This document shows positions 31,840 to 42,018 of a stretch of DNA of 64,000 nt, in pieces (within the stretch, counting starts at the first letter, position 1; every line of letters starts with the position of its first letter). The notes beneath the pieces were generated by a model. That model was not told the DNA's origin. It searched no databases and worked only from the letters and a program-made list of their open reading frames with translations. The position numbers and the translations under genes are program-made. This stretch comes from Prochlorococcus sp. AG-402-C22. GTDB taxonomy: Bacteria > Cyanobacteriota > Cyanobacteriia > PCC-6307 > Cyanobiaceae. The DNA lies in the NCBI GenBank assembly GCA_003279535.1, contig QCHO01000004.1, forward strand, positions 1 to 64,000, read 5' to 3'.

Positions 31840-33135
31840 GTGATCGAGCGTTACACATTTCCCGAAATGGGGCAAATCTGGACTGAAAGTGCAAAATTCC
31901 AGAGTTGGCTTAAGGTTGAAATAGCTGCATGTGAAGCAAATTGTTCTCTCGGAAAAATTCCTGAGAATGCCATGAAAGATATTCGTTCAAATGCAAAGTT
32001 TGATGAATCCAGAATTAAAGAAATTGAGAAAGAAGTTAAACATGATGTAATAGCATTTCTTACAAGCGTCAACGAATTTGTAGGAGACTCTGGTAGATAT
32101 ATACATGTTGGAATGACAAGTAGTGATGTACTTGATACCGGATTATCTCTTCAGTTAAAGGATTCTAGTGAATTATTACTAAAAGAAATTGAGAAACTAG
32201 AAAATGAAGTCAGATTATTAGCAAGAAAGCATAAAAATACACTAATGATTGGCAGATCACATGCTATTCATGGGGAACCAATTTCCTTTGGTTTTAAACT
32301 TGCCGGATGGTTAGCAGAAATAATAAGAAACAAAAAAAGATTATTAACACTTAAAGAATCCGTAGCAATAGGACAAATAAGTGGTGCAATGGGAACTTAC
32401 GCTAATACAAACCCTGAAGTAGAACAAATAACTTGTGATTTACTCGGCTTAAGACCAGATACAGCAAGTACACAGGTCATATCAAGAGACAGACATGCAG
32501 AATATGTTCAAACAATTGCACTTGTTGGTGCTTCGCTAGATAGATTCGCGACTGAAATAAGAAATTTACAGAGAACTGATGTTTTAGAAGTTGAGGAAGG
32601 ATTTACAAAAGGGCAGAAAGGAAGTTCAGCAATGCCTCATAAAAGAAATCCTATTCGGAGTGAAAGAGTAAGCGGTTTAGCGAGAATTTTGAGGAGTTAC
32701 GTCTTAACAGCTCTCGAAAATGTCCCACTTTGGCATGAAAGAGATATAAGCCATAGTTCAAATGAGCGTATTATGTTACCTGACGTATCAATCTGTTTGC
32801 ATTTTATGATTAGAGAAATGAAAGATATAGTTAGCAATTTGGAAGTTTACCCAAAAAATATGCTCAAAAATTTAAATATTTATGGCGGCGTAATTTTTAG
32901 TCAGAAAGTTTTACTTTTACTTGTAGAGAAGGGCATGTCTAGAGAAAAGGCTTATAGCCTAGTACAAAAAAATGCGCATCAGGCCTGGAATACTGAAAAT
33001 GGGAATTTCAAAGAAAATATAGAGAGAGATAATGAAATTATGGATTTTATTGATCAACGTGATTTAGAAGAATGTTTTAATCCTTCAATTCATCTCAATA
33101 ATTTAAGTGTAATATGGGAGAAGCTCGGTATCTAG
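31840..33135 (+). CDS. purB: Adenylosuccinate lyase
   Basis: This 431-aa protein is a fumarase/aspartase-superfamily lyase: HVGMTSSDVLDTGLSLQL, GRSHAIHGEPISFG, and the signature GSSAMPHKRNP. It acts twice in purine synthesis, splitting SAICAR and adenylosuccinate to release fumarate. The GTG start at 31840 gives the standard N-terminus IERYTFPEMG; there is no better ATG. fumC, which consumes the released fumarate, follows after 47 bases. Confidence 0.96.
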   Translation: MIERYTFPEMGQIWTESAKFQSWLKVEIAACEANCSLGKIPENAMKDIRSNAKFDESRIKEIEKEVKHDVIAFLTSVNEFVGDSGRYIHVGMTSSDVLDTGLSLQLKDSSELLLKEIEKLENEVRLLARKHKNTLMIGRSHAIHGEPISFGFKLAGWLAEIIRNKKRLLTLKESVAIGQISGAMGTYANTNPEVEQITCDLLGLRPDTASTQVISRDRHAEYVQTIALVGASLDRFATEIRNLQRTDVLEVEEGFTKGQKGSSAMPHKRNPIRSERVSGLARILRSYVLTALENVPLWHERDISHSSNERIMLPDVSICLHFMIREMKDIVSNLEVYPKNMLKNLNIYGGVIFSQKVLLLLVEKGMSREKAYSLVQKNAHQAWNTENGNFKENIERDNEIMDFIDQRDLEECFNPSIHLNNLSVIWEKLGI

Positions 33136-33182
33136 ATTACTGAAAACCTTATCTAAGTTTAACCAGTGTTTTCAGAAGAATA

Positions 33183-34568
33183 ATGACAAAAAACTTTAGG
33201 ATTGAAAAAGATAGTATGGGAACAATAGAGGTTCCCATGGAAGCTTTATGGGGCGCTCAAACACAAAGATCAATAATAAATTTTTCTATTGGAGAAGAAT
33301 TAATTCCAATTGAGTTAATTTATTCACTCACCCTCATAAAAAAAGCTGCTTCAATCGCGAATTTCAATTTGGGATTAATAGATAAAAGCAAAAAAGATTT
33401 GATTATAGAGGCATGTACAGAAATACTTGGTGGGCTTCATGATTCACAGTTCCCCTTAAAGGTTTGGCAAACAGGAAGTGGCACGCAAACAAATATGAAT
33501 GTGAATGAGGTTATTTCAAATATTGCAGCATTAAAAACAAATTCAGAGCTTGGTAGTCATTATCCAATTCATCCGAATGATGATGTAAATAAATCTCAGT
33601 CAACTAATGATACTTTTCCTGCTGCAATTCAAATATCTGTTGTTAATGAAATAATCAAAAATTTAGTTCCAACGATAAGAGAACTTACAAAGATCCTTGA
33701 CAAAAAAAGTAACGAATGGAAAGACCTTATAAAGATAGGAAGAACCCATTTTCAAGATGCAGTTCCCATAACTCTTGGGCAAGAAATATCAGGATGGTCA
33801 GAGCAACTTAAAGATGCTGAAAATGCGATTATTATGAGTCTGGATGAATTGTATTTCTTACCTCTAGGAGGAACTGCATTAGGTACAGGTATTAATTGTC
33901 CACAAGGATTTTGTGAAGAGTCTATAAAATCAATTTCCGATGATACTAATCTAATTTTCTATAAATCAAAAAATAATTTTTCAATCATGGCCTCGCATGA
34001 TCGTCTAGCTCAAGTAATGAGTCAGATAAAAATATTAGCAGGTGCTTTATTTAAAATTTCAAATGACATAAAGATTCTATCTTCTGGACCAAGAGCAGGA
34101 ATATATGAATTAATTATCCCTCAAAATGAACCTGGAAGTTCTATTATGCCTGGCAAAGTGAATCCAACTCAATGCGAAGCTTTATCAATGGTTTGTACTC
34201 AGATAATGGGTTTTGAATATGCAGTTTCAATGGCAAATTCTAGTGGCACTTTACAGATGAATGAATATAAGCCTCTTATTGGATTTAATATTCTTACAAG
34301 TTTAAAATTACTTAAAAATGCAATAGAAAACTTCAGAATTAGATTAGTTGATGGGATGGAACCTAATCAAAAGAAAATGAAATTAAATTTAAAAAATTCA
34401 CTAATGTTAGTTACAGCAATAGTGCCAAAAATTGGTTATGAAAAAGCAGCTGAAATTGCAAATCTTGCTTTCAAAGAATCATTAAATTTAAAAGAGGCAA
34501 CTCTTAAATTAGGTTATTTAAACGAGGATGAATTTGAGGAAGCAATGAATATTAATTCAATGATTTGA
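33183..34568 (+). CDS. fumC: Fumarate hydratase class II
   Basis: This 461-aa protein shows FumC signatures: GSGTQTNMNVNEVISN, HPNDDVNKSQSTNDTFP, GRTHFQDAVPITLGQE and GSSIMPGKVNPTQCEA. It hydrates fumarate to malate without an Fe-S cluster. Placement behind purB suggests recycling of fumarate from purine and arginine synthesis in an organism without a closed classical citric acid cycle; that link is inference. Confidence 0.96.
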   Translation: MTKNFRIEKDSMGTIEVPMEALWGAQTQRSIINFSIGEELIPIELIYSLTLIKKAASIANFNLGLIDKSKKDLIIEACTEILGGLHDSQFPLKVWQTGSGTQTNMNVNEVISNIAALKTNSELGSHYPIHPNDDVNKSQSTNDTFPAAIQISVVNEIIKNLVPTIRELTKILDKKSNEWKDLIKIGRTHFQDAVPITLGQEISGWSEQLKDAENAIIMSLDELYFLPLGGTALGTGINCPQGFCEESIKSISDDTNLIFYKSKNNFSIMASHDRLAQVMSQIKILAGALFKISNDIKILSSGPRAGIYELIIPQNEPGSSIMPGKVNPTQCEALSMVCTQIMGFEYAVSMANSSGTLQMNEYKPLIGFNILTSLKLLKNAIENFRIRLVDGMEPNQKKMKLNLKNSLMLVTAIVPKIGYEKAAEIANLAFKESLNLKEATLKLGYLNEDEFEEAMNINSMI

Positions 34569-34577
34569 TTAAAAAAT

Positions 34578-37304
34578 TTAAGAATTATTGTCAATTCTTT
34601 TTGTTGCAGGATTAATATCTTCAGAAACTTTTATAAGATCATTAGATTCAGAAACAGGAAACCGGTTAATTGCTTTTAATGCTAGCTTTGCGTTCCTTTT
34701 TAATTTATTACTAACGCCAATACAGTATTGCACTTGAGAAAGGACATCTATTGATCTTCTAATAATCCTTACTAAATCGCCTTCATCTAATGAAGTATTA
34801 AAAACCAAATCTTTCCATTTTTTTCCCCTTGCCCATTCAGAAACAATTCCAGTTAAATCTGTTTCTAAATATATTGGAATTTCAATATGAAACTTATTTT
34901 GTTGAGAAGCGACTAATTTTTTTAAACCATCTAATTCATTAAAAACATCTATGACCTTTAAAGAAGGCTTGAAATTACACCAAAGATTAGGCCTCCTTAC
35001 ATCAACACATATAGCTTGAATAATTGCAGCTAAGTCAGGAGGATCTAAATCATCCAAATAACCACTTACTAGAACAAGACCAATCCATAATTCATTTTCA
35101 CTTCTTATTGCACCAACTGTTTGTCCAACTTCTGTTAATTCTAAATTATTTAAACAACCAAAGTGATTCAAAATTTTAATCAAATCTGTAAAAGTTCTCC
35201 AGTTATGATTTTCTTTATCCTCAAGAAGTTTTATTCTCGTTGTTATTTCTTGTTCAATATCAACTATTCTTTTTCTATATTTCTTTAATTTCCTGGAGTC
35301 TCCAAATCTATGTGCAGGATGATTTGTGACTTTTTCTTCTAAATAATTAATTTGTTGCTGTTGTGCCAAAACTTCCGTTGTCAGATCATATTGTGGAGTT
35401 TGTAAATCATTTTCTTTAGAAACTTCTAAAATTTGATCCGCAAAACACTGCGATATATCATCTCCCCTAACAACCTCTCCAGAAAAATACATCTTTGGCG
35501 CTTCAAGTCCTAAGACATCAATTGCATCCAAATCATTAAAAATACTTACTATGTAAGCGGGTTTTATAAGAATAAATAAATTATCAATTGTCAAACACAA
35601 TAAACTCTTAATTTTTTGGGATTCATATATTTTTTTTAAAATTAATCCTGGAACAATTTTTCTTTTAATTTGAGGTGCTTTGATTGAAATTAAGCTTCCA
35701 TCCTTAATATATGGGAGTGCGTTAGCAATCTCTTCTGATAATTTTTCTGCCGCTTGTTTTTCTAAAATTTTCAAAAGCCTTCTCTCTTCTTTAAGACGAT
35801 TTTTTAACTTTTCGTAGGCATCAAAATCTTTCCATGAAACGTTAGATGTAATTTTTTTTAATTCAATTAAATCCTTATCTAAATTTTCAAGAATTACATT
35901 TTCACCTGAGGATTCACCTGAATATAGAAAACTACCAAAACTTCTTTTAATTAATTCCTTAGACTTCTCTAAAGTGTAACTTTGTAAAAGATTAAGTACC
36001 ATTCCATAACTTGGTGTAAATTGACTTTCTAAAGAATTTGGTTTGCTAATAGCCAGTGCACTTGCTTCTTTGGCACCTTCGAATCTTGTTTGTAATGTAA
36101 CAACATATCCTTGGGTATCTTTTCCTCTTCTTCCAGCTCTTCCTGACATTTGCAAAAATTCACTGCTAAATAATAATCTATGCCCATCTTCTGTCCTTTT
36201 TGATAAAGAAGAAATTACAGTGGTTCTTGCGGGCATATTAATTCCTGCAGCAAGAGTTTCAGTTGCAAAAACAACTTTTATCAAACCTTGCTGAAATAAT
36301 TCCTCAACCAATTCTTTCCATGCAGGCAATAATCCAGCGTGATGAGATGCAATTCCGCGTTTTAATGCCTCGTATTGAGATTTATCTTTAATCGCCTCTT
36401 TATTATTTTTAAGATAAACATCTAATTTTTGGGATATCATATTTGCTTCTGAATAACTTACTAAAGTTAAATCTTTTATATTCTCAATAGCCTTGTCACA
36501 CCCTCTTCTACTAAAAATAAAATAAATAGCTGGCAACATATTTCGTTCAGCTAGTTTCAAGATCAAAAAGCCAATTGAGGGAGACTTTGGTTGTATTATC
36601 CTTCCTACTTTTCCTCTCTTTTTCTGCCCTTTAGGAGCTCTCCAAATCTTACAGTTTGGATGAATTCCATTACCCTTATTATTTAAAAGTGGATGGAGGC
36701 CCTTAACACTACAAAAAATAAAATCAAGTGGTACTGGTCTCTTATCACTATTAATCAGTACTGTGGGTCCATGAACTTTTTCTATCCAATTTTGTAATTG
36801 ATCTGCATTAGCTATTGTTGCTGATAAAGCTATTATTTGAGTTCTACTAGGGCAATGGATTATGGTTTCCTCCCAAACTGTTCCTCTTTGGGGGTCATTC
36901 ATATAATGACATTCATCAAGAATCACAGATTCTAAATTTTCCAAGGGATCATCGAATTCATCAAATTCGCCATAAAGCATATTCCTAAAAATCTCAGTCG
37001 TCATGACTAAGATTGGTGCTTCTCTGTTTATACTAATATCACCAGTTAAAAGACCAACTTTATTCTCACCATATTGATTAGCAAAATCTCTAAACTTTTG
37101 GTTTGATAGGGCCTTTAAAGGGGTTGTATAAAAAACTCTGCTGTCATGAGATAAACCTCTATATATAGCAAATTCACCTATCAATGTTTTACCCGAACCT
37201 GTTGGGGCCGTTAAAACAACAGAATTTCCGCTATTAATAGCTTGTATTGCCTCTAATTGGAAATCATCTAGCGGAAAAGGGAAATATTCCTCTAAATTAA
37301 GCAA
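34578..37304 (-). CDS. Ski2/Mtr4-like DExH-box RNA helicase
   Basis: The 908-aa protein carries helicase motifs I (LTAPTGSGKT, about 32-41), II (DECHYMND), III (SATIAN) and VI (QMSGRAGRRGK), plus ASHHAGLLPAWK, an arrangement typical of Ski2-like helicases. The C-terminal 300 residues form a DSHCT-like region (NHFGCLNNLELTEVGQTVGAIRSENELWIG, SGYLDDLDPPDLAAIIQAI). Cyanobacteria and chloroplasts carry such a helicase (ISE2-like), linked to RNA processing. It is monocistronic, divergent from the biotin operon and convergent with fumC. Confidence 0.9.
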   Translation of the reverse strand: MLNLEEYFPFPLDDFQLEAIQAINSGNSVVLTAPTGSGKTLIGEFAIYRGLSHDSRVFYTTPLKALSNQKFRDFANQYGENKVGLLTGDISINREAPILVMTTEIFRNMLYGEFDEFDDPLENLESVILDECHYMNDPQRGTVWEETIIHCPSRTQIIALSATIANADQLQNWIEKVHGPTVLINSDKRPVPLDFIFCSVKGLHPLLNNKGNGIHPNCKIWRAPKGQKKRGKVGRIIQPKSPSIGFLILKLAERNMLPAIYFIFSRRGCDKAIENIKDLTLVSYSEANMISQKLDVYLKNNKEAIKDKSQYEALKRGIASHHAGLLPAWKELVEELFQQGLIKVVFATETLAAGINMPARTTVISSLSKRTEDGHRLLFSSEFLQMSGRAGRRGKDTQGYVVTLQTRFEGAKEASALAISKPNSLESQFTPSYGMVLNLLQSYTLEKSKELIKRSFGSFLYSGESSGENVILENLDKDLIELKKITSNVSWKDFDAYEKLKNRLKEERRLLKILEKQAAEKLSEEIANALPYIKDGSLISIKAPQIKRKIVPGLILKKIYESQKIKSLLCLTIDNLFILIKPAYIVSIFNDLDAIDVLGLEAPKMYFSGEVVRGDDISQCFADQILEVSKENDLQTPQYDLTTEVLAQQQQINYLEEKVTNHPAHRFGDSRKLKKYRKRIVDIEQEITTRIKLLEDKENHNWRTFTDLIKILNHFGCLNNLELTEVGQTVGAIRSENELWIGLVLVSGYLDDLDPPDLAAIIQAICVDVRRPNLWCNFKPSLKVIDVFNELDGLKKLVASQQNKFHIEIPIYLETDLTGIVSEWARGKKWKDLVFNTSLDEGDLVRIIRRSIDVLSQVQYCIGVSNKLKRNAKLALKAINRFPVSESNDLIKVSEDINPATKRIDNNS

Positions 37305-37347
37305 TAATTGTGATTGAAGAGAGGATGAGTTAACTTCTTAATATATG

Positions 37348-37359
37348 ATCTATATAGAT
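37348..37359. promoter_or_regulatory. Perfect 12-bp palindrome between helicase and bioF
   Basis: ATCTATATAGAT is self-complementary over all 12 bases and lies 85 bases before bioF and 44 before the helicase start, in a 139-base divergent spacer. A/T-only-type palindromes arise by chance in this composition; it could also be an operator. It does not resemble the BirA biotin operator. Confidence 0.3.
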
Positions 37360-37443
37360 ATTAATAAACAAAAAATACCTTGCAAACTTTAATAGTAAAT
37401 CTAAATCTTTTTAATTAAATCTACTGTATTTTATTTTGCCAAA

Positions 37444-38583
37444 ATGAAAAAAATTAAAATTCCAAAAAATCGATTCCGAAAACTAAAAACATTTTCTTTA
37501 GGTAAAAAACCATTTGAACTTCTATGTTCAAATGCGCAAAATAAAAAACTTATAGACTTATGCAGTAATGATTATTTTGGATTAAGTAGGGATAAGGATT
37601 TAATAAAAGCTGCTTATGAAATAAGTCTATTAGAAGGAATTGGTTCAGGTAGCTCTAGGTTTATTACAGGTTCAAGACCAATACATAGATTATTAGAGAC
37701 AGAACTTGCCGAGTGGCTTGATCAACAGAAAGTATTACTCTTCCCAAGCGGATTTCAAGCAAATATAGCTGCTATACAGACTTTAGCAAACAGAAATAGT
37801 ATCGTAATAGCAGATAAATTGATTCATAACTCTTTATTAGTGGGAGTCAAAGCTTCTCAAGCAAAACTGGTTCGATTTTCACACAATAATGTAAAAGATT
37901 TAGAAGATAAAATTATTAAATTTAATTCTACAAAAAAATCCATTTTGGTTGTTGTTGAATCTCTTTATAGCATGGAGGGATCTATTGCTCCGCTCAGAGA
38001 GATCACAGAAATTTGCAAAAAAAATAGTGTTCAATTATTAGTTGATGAAGCTCATGCAATTGGGATCTTGGGCCCTGAAGGTAGGGGTTTAAGTTTTAAT
38101 TGCCGTTCGGATATAACTATGATTACTGGAACTTTTGGAAAAGCATTTGGAAGCGGTGGAGCTTTCATAGCCTCCAATTCAGAAATAGGTGAATATCTGA
38201 TCCAAACAAGTGGTGCATTTAGGTATACAACCGCAATTGCTCCATCTTTAGCTGCTGGGGCATTTGAAGCTTTGAAAAAAATTTTAAAAAATAAAGAATG
38301 GGGTAATGATTTGTTGTCTTCTGCGAAGGTATGGAAAGATGAAATTATTAGAAATTCTTGTTTTCCAGTTCAAGGAGATTCTCAAATTTTATCAATTATT
38401 GTTGGCCAAGAAGAGAAGTCAATTTATCTACAAAAATATCTTGAAAAAAATGGTTTTTTAGCAATTGCAATAAGACCTCCAACTGTTCCAGTGGGGCAAT
38501 CAAGAATCAGAATAACTATAAGAAGAAACTTAGATTTTAATCTGCTAAAGAATTTCATTGCAGTATTAAAAGACTTTAAATGA
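37444..38583 (+). CDS. bioF: 8-amino-7-oxononanoate synthase
   Basis: This 379-aa PLP enzyme of the alpha-oxoamine synthase family has DEAHAIG (D201, H204) and the Schiff-base Lys K233 in TGTFGKAFGSGG. It condenses pimeloyl-ACP with alanine, the first step of the biotin ring pathway. It opens a five-gene operon whose members overlap or nearly touch (bioF/bioK by ATGA at 38580-38583). Confidence 0.95.
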   Translation: MKKIKIPKNRFRKLKTFSLGKKPFELLCSNAQNKKLIDLCSNDYFGLSRDKDLIKAAYEISLLEGIGSGSSRFITGSRPIHRLLETELAEWLDQQKVLLFPSGFQANIAAIQTLANRNSIVIADKLIHNSLLVGVKASQAKLVRFSHNNVKDLEDKIIKFNSTKKSILVVVESLYSMEGSIAPLREITEICKKNSVQLLVDEAHAIGILGPEGRGLSFNCRSDITMITGTFGKAFGSGGAFIASNSEIGEYLIQTSGAFRYTTAIAPSLAAGAFEALKKILKNKEWGNDLLSSAKVWKDEIIRNSCFPVQGDSQILSIIVGQEEKSIYLQKYLEKNGFLAIAIRPPTVPVGQSRIRITIRRNLDFNLLKNFIAVLKDFK

Positions 38584-39284
38584 AACAAATTATTACTCAA
38601 CATGGGTGGGGCCTAAATAAACATTTCTGGGATGATTATAAAGTTGATTTTTTAAATAATAATTGGCATTGGCAAGATAATGAAAGAGGCTATTTTTCAA
38701 AAAATAATTATCAAGCAAATTGGATTAAAAGCGACTCTAAAAAAGAAATCAGAATGACTTTATGCCATTCATATGGATTTCATTTAATGCAAAAAAAAAC
38801 TCTAAAAGAAGCTACTCATATTGTTCTTATCAATTCTTTTAATAATTTTCTTCCTGCAAATAGTAAGAGAAGCTTTATATTGAGGTCTCTAAAAAGAATG
38901 GAAACAAAAATCATAAAAGATACAACAAAGGATATGTTGAAGGAATTTATACATAGATCATTTATGCCAAATGATATAAATAATAGTTTTAAAAATATCT
39001 TCTATAAAAGTTTAGAAAGTTTAAATAAAACTCTTCTTTTAAATGATTTAAAACAACTTTACATAAATAGGGATTTTCCAGTATTTTTAAAAAAAGATTG
39101 TAAAATTATTTTTATAAAATCAGAAAACGATTTAATTCTTGATTACGAATCAAATAAAAACTTTTTAGATTTCTTGAATAGAACACTTGATAGAAAGCCA
39201 ATTTTAATTAAATTAGCTCAACAAGGTCATTGCTTGAATAATTTAAATTTATACGAGATTTTACTTAATACATTTAATAATTGA
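38580..39284 (+). CDS. bioK: Pimeloyl-ACP methyl ester esterase, BioK type
   Basis: At 234 aa it is a small alpha/beta hydrolase with a likely catalytic triad: Ser64 in LCHSYGFHL, Asp184 in KSENDLILD and His217 in QQGHCLNN. It begins QHGWGLNKHFWDD, the typical His-Gly/Trp oxyanion region. The slot between bioF and bioC is where a gene to free pimeloyl-ACP from its methyl ester is needed; BioK is the replacement for BioH described in marine picocyanobacteria. The assignment rests on context and triad, not on strong overall similarity. Confidence 0.8.
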   Translation: MKQIITQHGWGLNKHFWDDYKVDFLNNNWHWQDNERGYFSKNNYQANWIKSDSKKEIRMTLCHSYGFHLMQKKTLKEATHIVLINSFNNFLPANSKRSFILRSLKRMETKIIKDTTKDMLKEFIHRSFMPNDINNSFKNIFYKSLESLNKTLLLNDLKQLYINRDFPVFLKKDCKIIFIKSENDLILDYESNKNFLDFLNRTLDRKPILIKLAQQGHCLNNLNLYEILLNTFNN

Positions 39285-39285
39285 A

Positions 39286-40047
39286 ATGGATAATAAAAAC
39301 TGGAATGAGAAAATAAAAAATAATTTTAATGATGCTGCATATCGGTATTTAGAATATTCAAATATTCAAAAATTTTTTGCAGCAAAGATTGTTCACTTTA
39401 TCAAAGAATTAAATCCCCAAAAAAAAGGTGAATGGATAGATCTTGGATCAGGACCGGGATTATTAGCTGACGAAATAGAAAAAGAATTTTCTTCTCAAAA
39501 AGTATGCAGAATTGATTTTAGTAAAAAAATGCTTCTTGAGAATAAATTATCTAGTAAAAAAATTTTATGGGATTTAAATAATGATTTACCCCCTCAAATC
39601 AATAAATGTTCTCTAATAACATCTAACTTTTGCATACATTGGTTAAATAACCCAAAAAAAATAATAAAAAACTGGTTTAGTAAATTAATGCCTGGTGGTT
39701 TTTTAATTATTTCATATCCCACAAAAGATTGCTTCCCTGAATGGAAAGATACTTGTAGAAAAATTGATATTGAATATAGTGGTCTTAGTTTCCTCTGTTC
39801 CAAAGAATTATTAAATGATTTCAAACTAAATGAAATTCACTATTCAGAAAAATTTAATTATCTAGAAAATTTTGAAGATGTATATAAGCTTTTTAGAAGC
39901 CTAATAAATGTAGGAGCACAATCAACAGACTGTAAACGCAAAACAGTGAAAGAGTTAAAAGCAATTCAAAAGTTTTGGCCAAAGAATTACAATAATACAG
40001 TTAACCTTTCATGGGCAATTGATATTCAAATTTTTAAAAAATTATGA
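39286..40047 (+). CDS. bioC: Malonyl-ACP O-methyltransferase
   Basis: The 253-aa SAM methyltransferase has motif I WIDLGSGPGLLADEIE (about 45-60) and the post-motifs NFCIHWLNNPKK and LMPGGFLIISYP, typical of BioC. It caps malonyl-ACP with a methyl group so that fatty acid enzymes can extend it to pimeloyl-ACP. It begins 1 base after bioK stops and overlaps bioD by ATGA. Confidence 0.9.
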   Translation: MDNKNWNEKIKNNFNDAAYRYLEYSNIQKFFAAKIVHFIKELNPQKKGEWIDLGSGPGLLADEIEKEFSSQKVCRIDFSKKMLLENKLSSKKILWDLNNDLPPQINKCSLITSNFCIHWLNNPKKIIKNWFSKLMPGGFLIISYPTKDCFPEWKDTCRKIDIEYSGLSFLCSKELLNDFKLNEIHYSEKFNYLENFEDVYKLFRSLINVGAQSTDCKRKTVKELKAIQKFWPKNYNNTVNLSWAIDIQIFKKL

Positions 40048-40712
40048 ATACTAAAGATAGTATTTTCAAATTTATAATTTGTGGAACAGACACTGATATT
40101 GGTAAGACTTTAATAAGCTCTTTTTTTGTAAGAGGATTAAATTCTTTTTATTGGAAACCTATACAAAGTGGTATTGAATCCCAAACTGATAGTCAAACTG
40201 TTGAAAGACTTACAAAAGTAAGTAGAGAGAAAATAATTAAAGAGGCTTATGTGTTCACAAAACCATTATCTCCTCATTGGGCTTCTGAAATAGATCAAAA
40301 AACTATTAATTTTGATATGTTGCGATTACCAGAAGTAAAGGGCTCATTAATTGTAGAAACAGCAGGTGGATTAATGGTTCCAATAACTCGTAATTTTTTG
40401 CAAATAGATCAAATAAAACAATGGGGCCTTCCAGTAATACTGGTATGTAAGAGCTCTCTTGGCACTCTAAACCATACTCTGCTTAGTATTGAAGCCTTAA
40501 AACGAAGAAATATTGAGATTTTAGGTTTAGTTGTTAATGGAGAAAAACACTTAGATAATCCAAAAACACTTGTTGAATTTAGTGGAATCCCTTTAATTAC
40601 TGAATTCCCTTACATCAAAAAAATTGACTCAAATAATTTCGATATACTATGGAAAGAACTTGACATCAAAAGTAAGTTAGTCTCACTTTTCAAAGCAAAA
40701 AAAGTTAAATGA
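40044..40712 (+). CDS. bioD: Dethiobiotin synthetase
   Basis: This 222-aa protein has the BioD P-loop CGTDTDIGKT (13-22), the substrate segment YWKPIQSGIES and VETAGGLMVPI. It closes the ureido ring of dethiobiotin with CO2 and ATP. It is embedded between bioC and bioA with four-base overlaps at both ends (40044-40047 and 40709-40712). Length is normal for the family. Confidence 0.94.
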   Translation: MNTKDSIFKFIICGTDTDIGKTLISSFFVRGLNSFYWKPIQSGIESQTDSQTVERLTKVSREKIIKEAYVFTKPLSPHWASEIDQKTINFDMLRLPEVKGSLIVETAGGLMVPITRNFLQIDQIKQWGLPVILVCKSSLGTLNHTLLSIEALKRRNIEILGLVVNGEKHLDNPKTLVEFSGIPLITEFPYIKKIDSNNFDILWKELDIKSKLVSLFKAKKVK

Positions 40713-42010
40713 AATCTTTGGATTCAAAAACTCCAGATCAAGCTTGGCATCCAAATATTTGGCCACCTTTTACACAAATAAATACCAGCAAACCACAAAT
40801 AGAAGTAACTCATGGTAAAGATGCTCTCCTATTTACTAAAGATCCTAAAAAAGAGCTAATTGACGCAATTAGTAGTTGGTGGGTAACTCTTCATGGCCAT
40901 AGTAACGAATATATTGCCGATGCCATTTTCAATCAAGCAAAAAATCTTGAGCAAGTTATATTTGCTGATTTCTTACATCCACAAGCAAAAAAATTAGCAG
41001 AAAGACTTAGTAAATTAACAAAACTAGAAAGATTGTTCTTTTCTGATAACGGTTCTACTGCAGTTGAGGTAGCTTTAAAAATTGCCTTCCAATCATGGCA
41101 AAATAGAGGCGAGACAAGATCTCAAATAGTAGCTTTTGATGGTGCTTACCATGGCGATACATTTGGAGCAATGGCTTTAGGTGAAAGAAATATTTTTAAT
41201 GAGAATTTCGATAATCTTATGTTCCCAGTTAGGAGAGTACCATGGCCTTCAACTTGGATAAATGACGAAAACGTAGAAAACAAAGAAAGTGAGGCGATCC
41301 AAAAATTAGAAGCTCTTCTTAAAACTCCTACAGTAGCAGTTATCCTTGAGCCACTTGTTCAAGGCGCAGGAGGAATGAATATGGTTAGACCTCAGTTTAT
41401 TAAAAAAGTTTCAGAAACTATAAAAAATAATAATTCTTTGTTAATTGCAGATGAAGTATTAACTGGTTTTGGAAGATGTGGAAGCCTTTTTGCATTTCAA
41501 AAAGCCAAAATCATTCCTGATTTAATAAGTATTTCAAAAGGCTTAACTGGGGGATTTTTACCGATGGGAATAACTTTATGTAAAGAAAAAATTTTTCAAT
41601 CCTTTATTGATGATTCCCCAAGAAAAACTTTTTGGCATGGACATAGTTTTACTGCTAATCCTTTAGGTTGTGCTGCGGCAAACGCTAGCCTTGATTTATT
41701 AGAAAAAGAACCACACAAATACCTTTCATTTGAAGAAAAACATTTATCTCATTTAATTAAATTTAAAAAATTACCTTATATAAAAAAGATAAGGATATCC
41801 GGCACAATTGCTGCCTTCGATTTAGATATTGGGAACAAAAAAGGTTATTTTAATAATATTGGGAAAGAAATAAAGAGCCTTGCAATGGAGCAAGGTTTAT
41901 TTATTAGGCCCCTCGGGAATGTAATTTACCTCTTGCCGCCTCTCTGTATAACCGATGATCAATTAGAAGAAAGTTACTGGATAATAAGGCAAATCTTAGA
42001 CAATCTTTAG
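40709..42010 (+). CDS. bioA: Adenosylmethionine-8-amino-7-oxononanoate aminotransferase
   Basis: The 433-aa class III aminotransferase carries WHPNIWPPFTQ, DAISSWWVTLHGH, FDGAYHGDTFGAM, IADEVLTGFGR (D248) and the PLP Lys K277 in SISKGLTGG. It transfers the amino group of SAM to make 7,8-diaminononanoate. Its presence shows this lineage uses classical BioA rather than the BioU suicide enzyme known in some cyanobacteria. It is last in the operon; biotin synthase bioB is not in this window. Confidence 0.96.
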   Translation: MKSLDSKTPDQAWHPNIWPPFTQINTSKPQIEVTHGKDALLFTKDPKKELIDAISSWWVTLHGHSNEYIADAIFNQAKNLEQVIFADFLHPQAKKLAERLSKLTKLERLFFSDNGSTAVEVALKIAFQSWQNRGETRSQIVAFDGAYHGDTFGAMALGERNIFNENFDNLMFPVRRVPWPSTWINDENVENKESEAIQKLEALLKTPTVAVILEPLVQGAGGMNMVRPQFIKKVSETIKNNNSLLIADEVLTGFGRCGSLFAFQKAKIIPDLISISKGLTGGFLPMGITLCKEKIFQSFIDDSPRKTFWHGHSFTANPLGCAAANASLDLLEKEPHKYLSFEEKHLSHLIKFKKLPYIKKIRISGTIAAFDLDIGNKKGYFNNIGKEIKSLAMEQGLFIRPLGNVIYLLPPLCITDDQLEESYWIIRQILDNL

Positions 42011-42018
42011 ATAGAAAT

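Noticed and set aside
37305..37443. BirA operator before bioF
   Set aside because: No TTGTAAACC / GGTTTACAA-like half-sites; only a short A/T palindrome is present.
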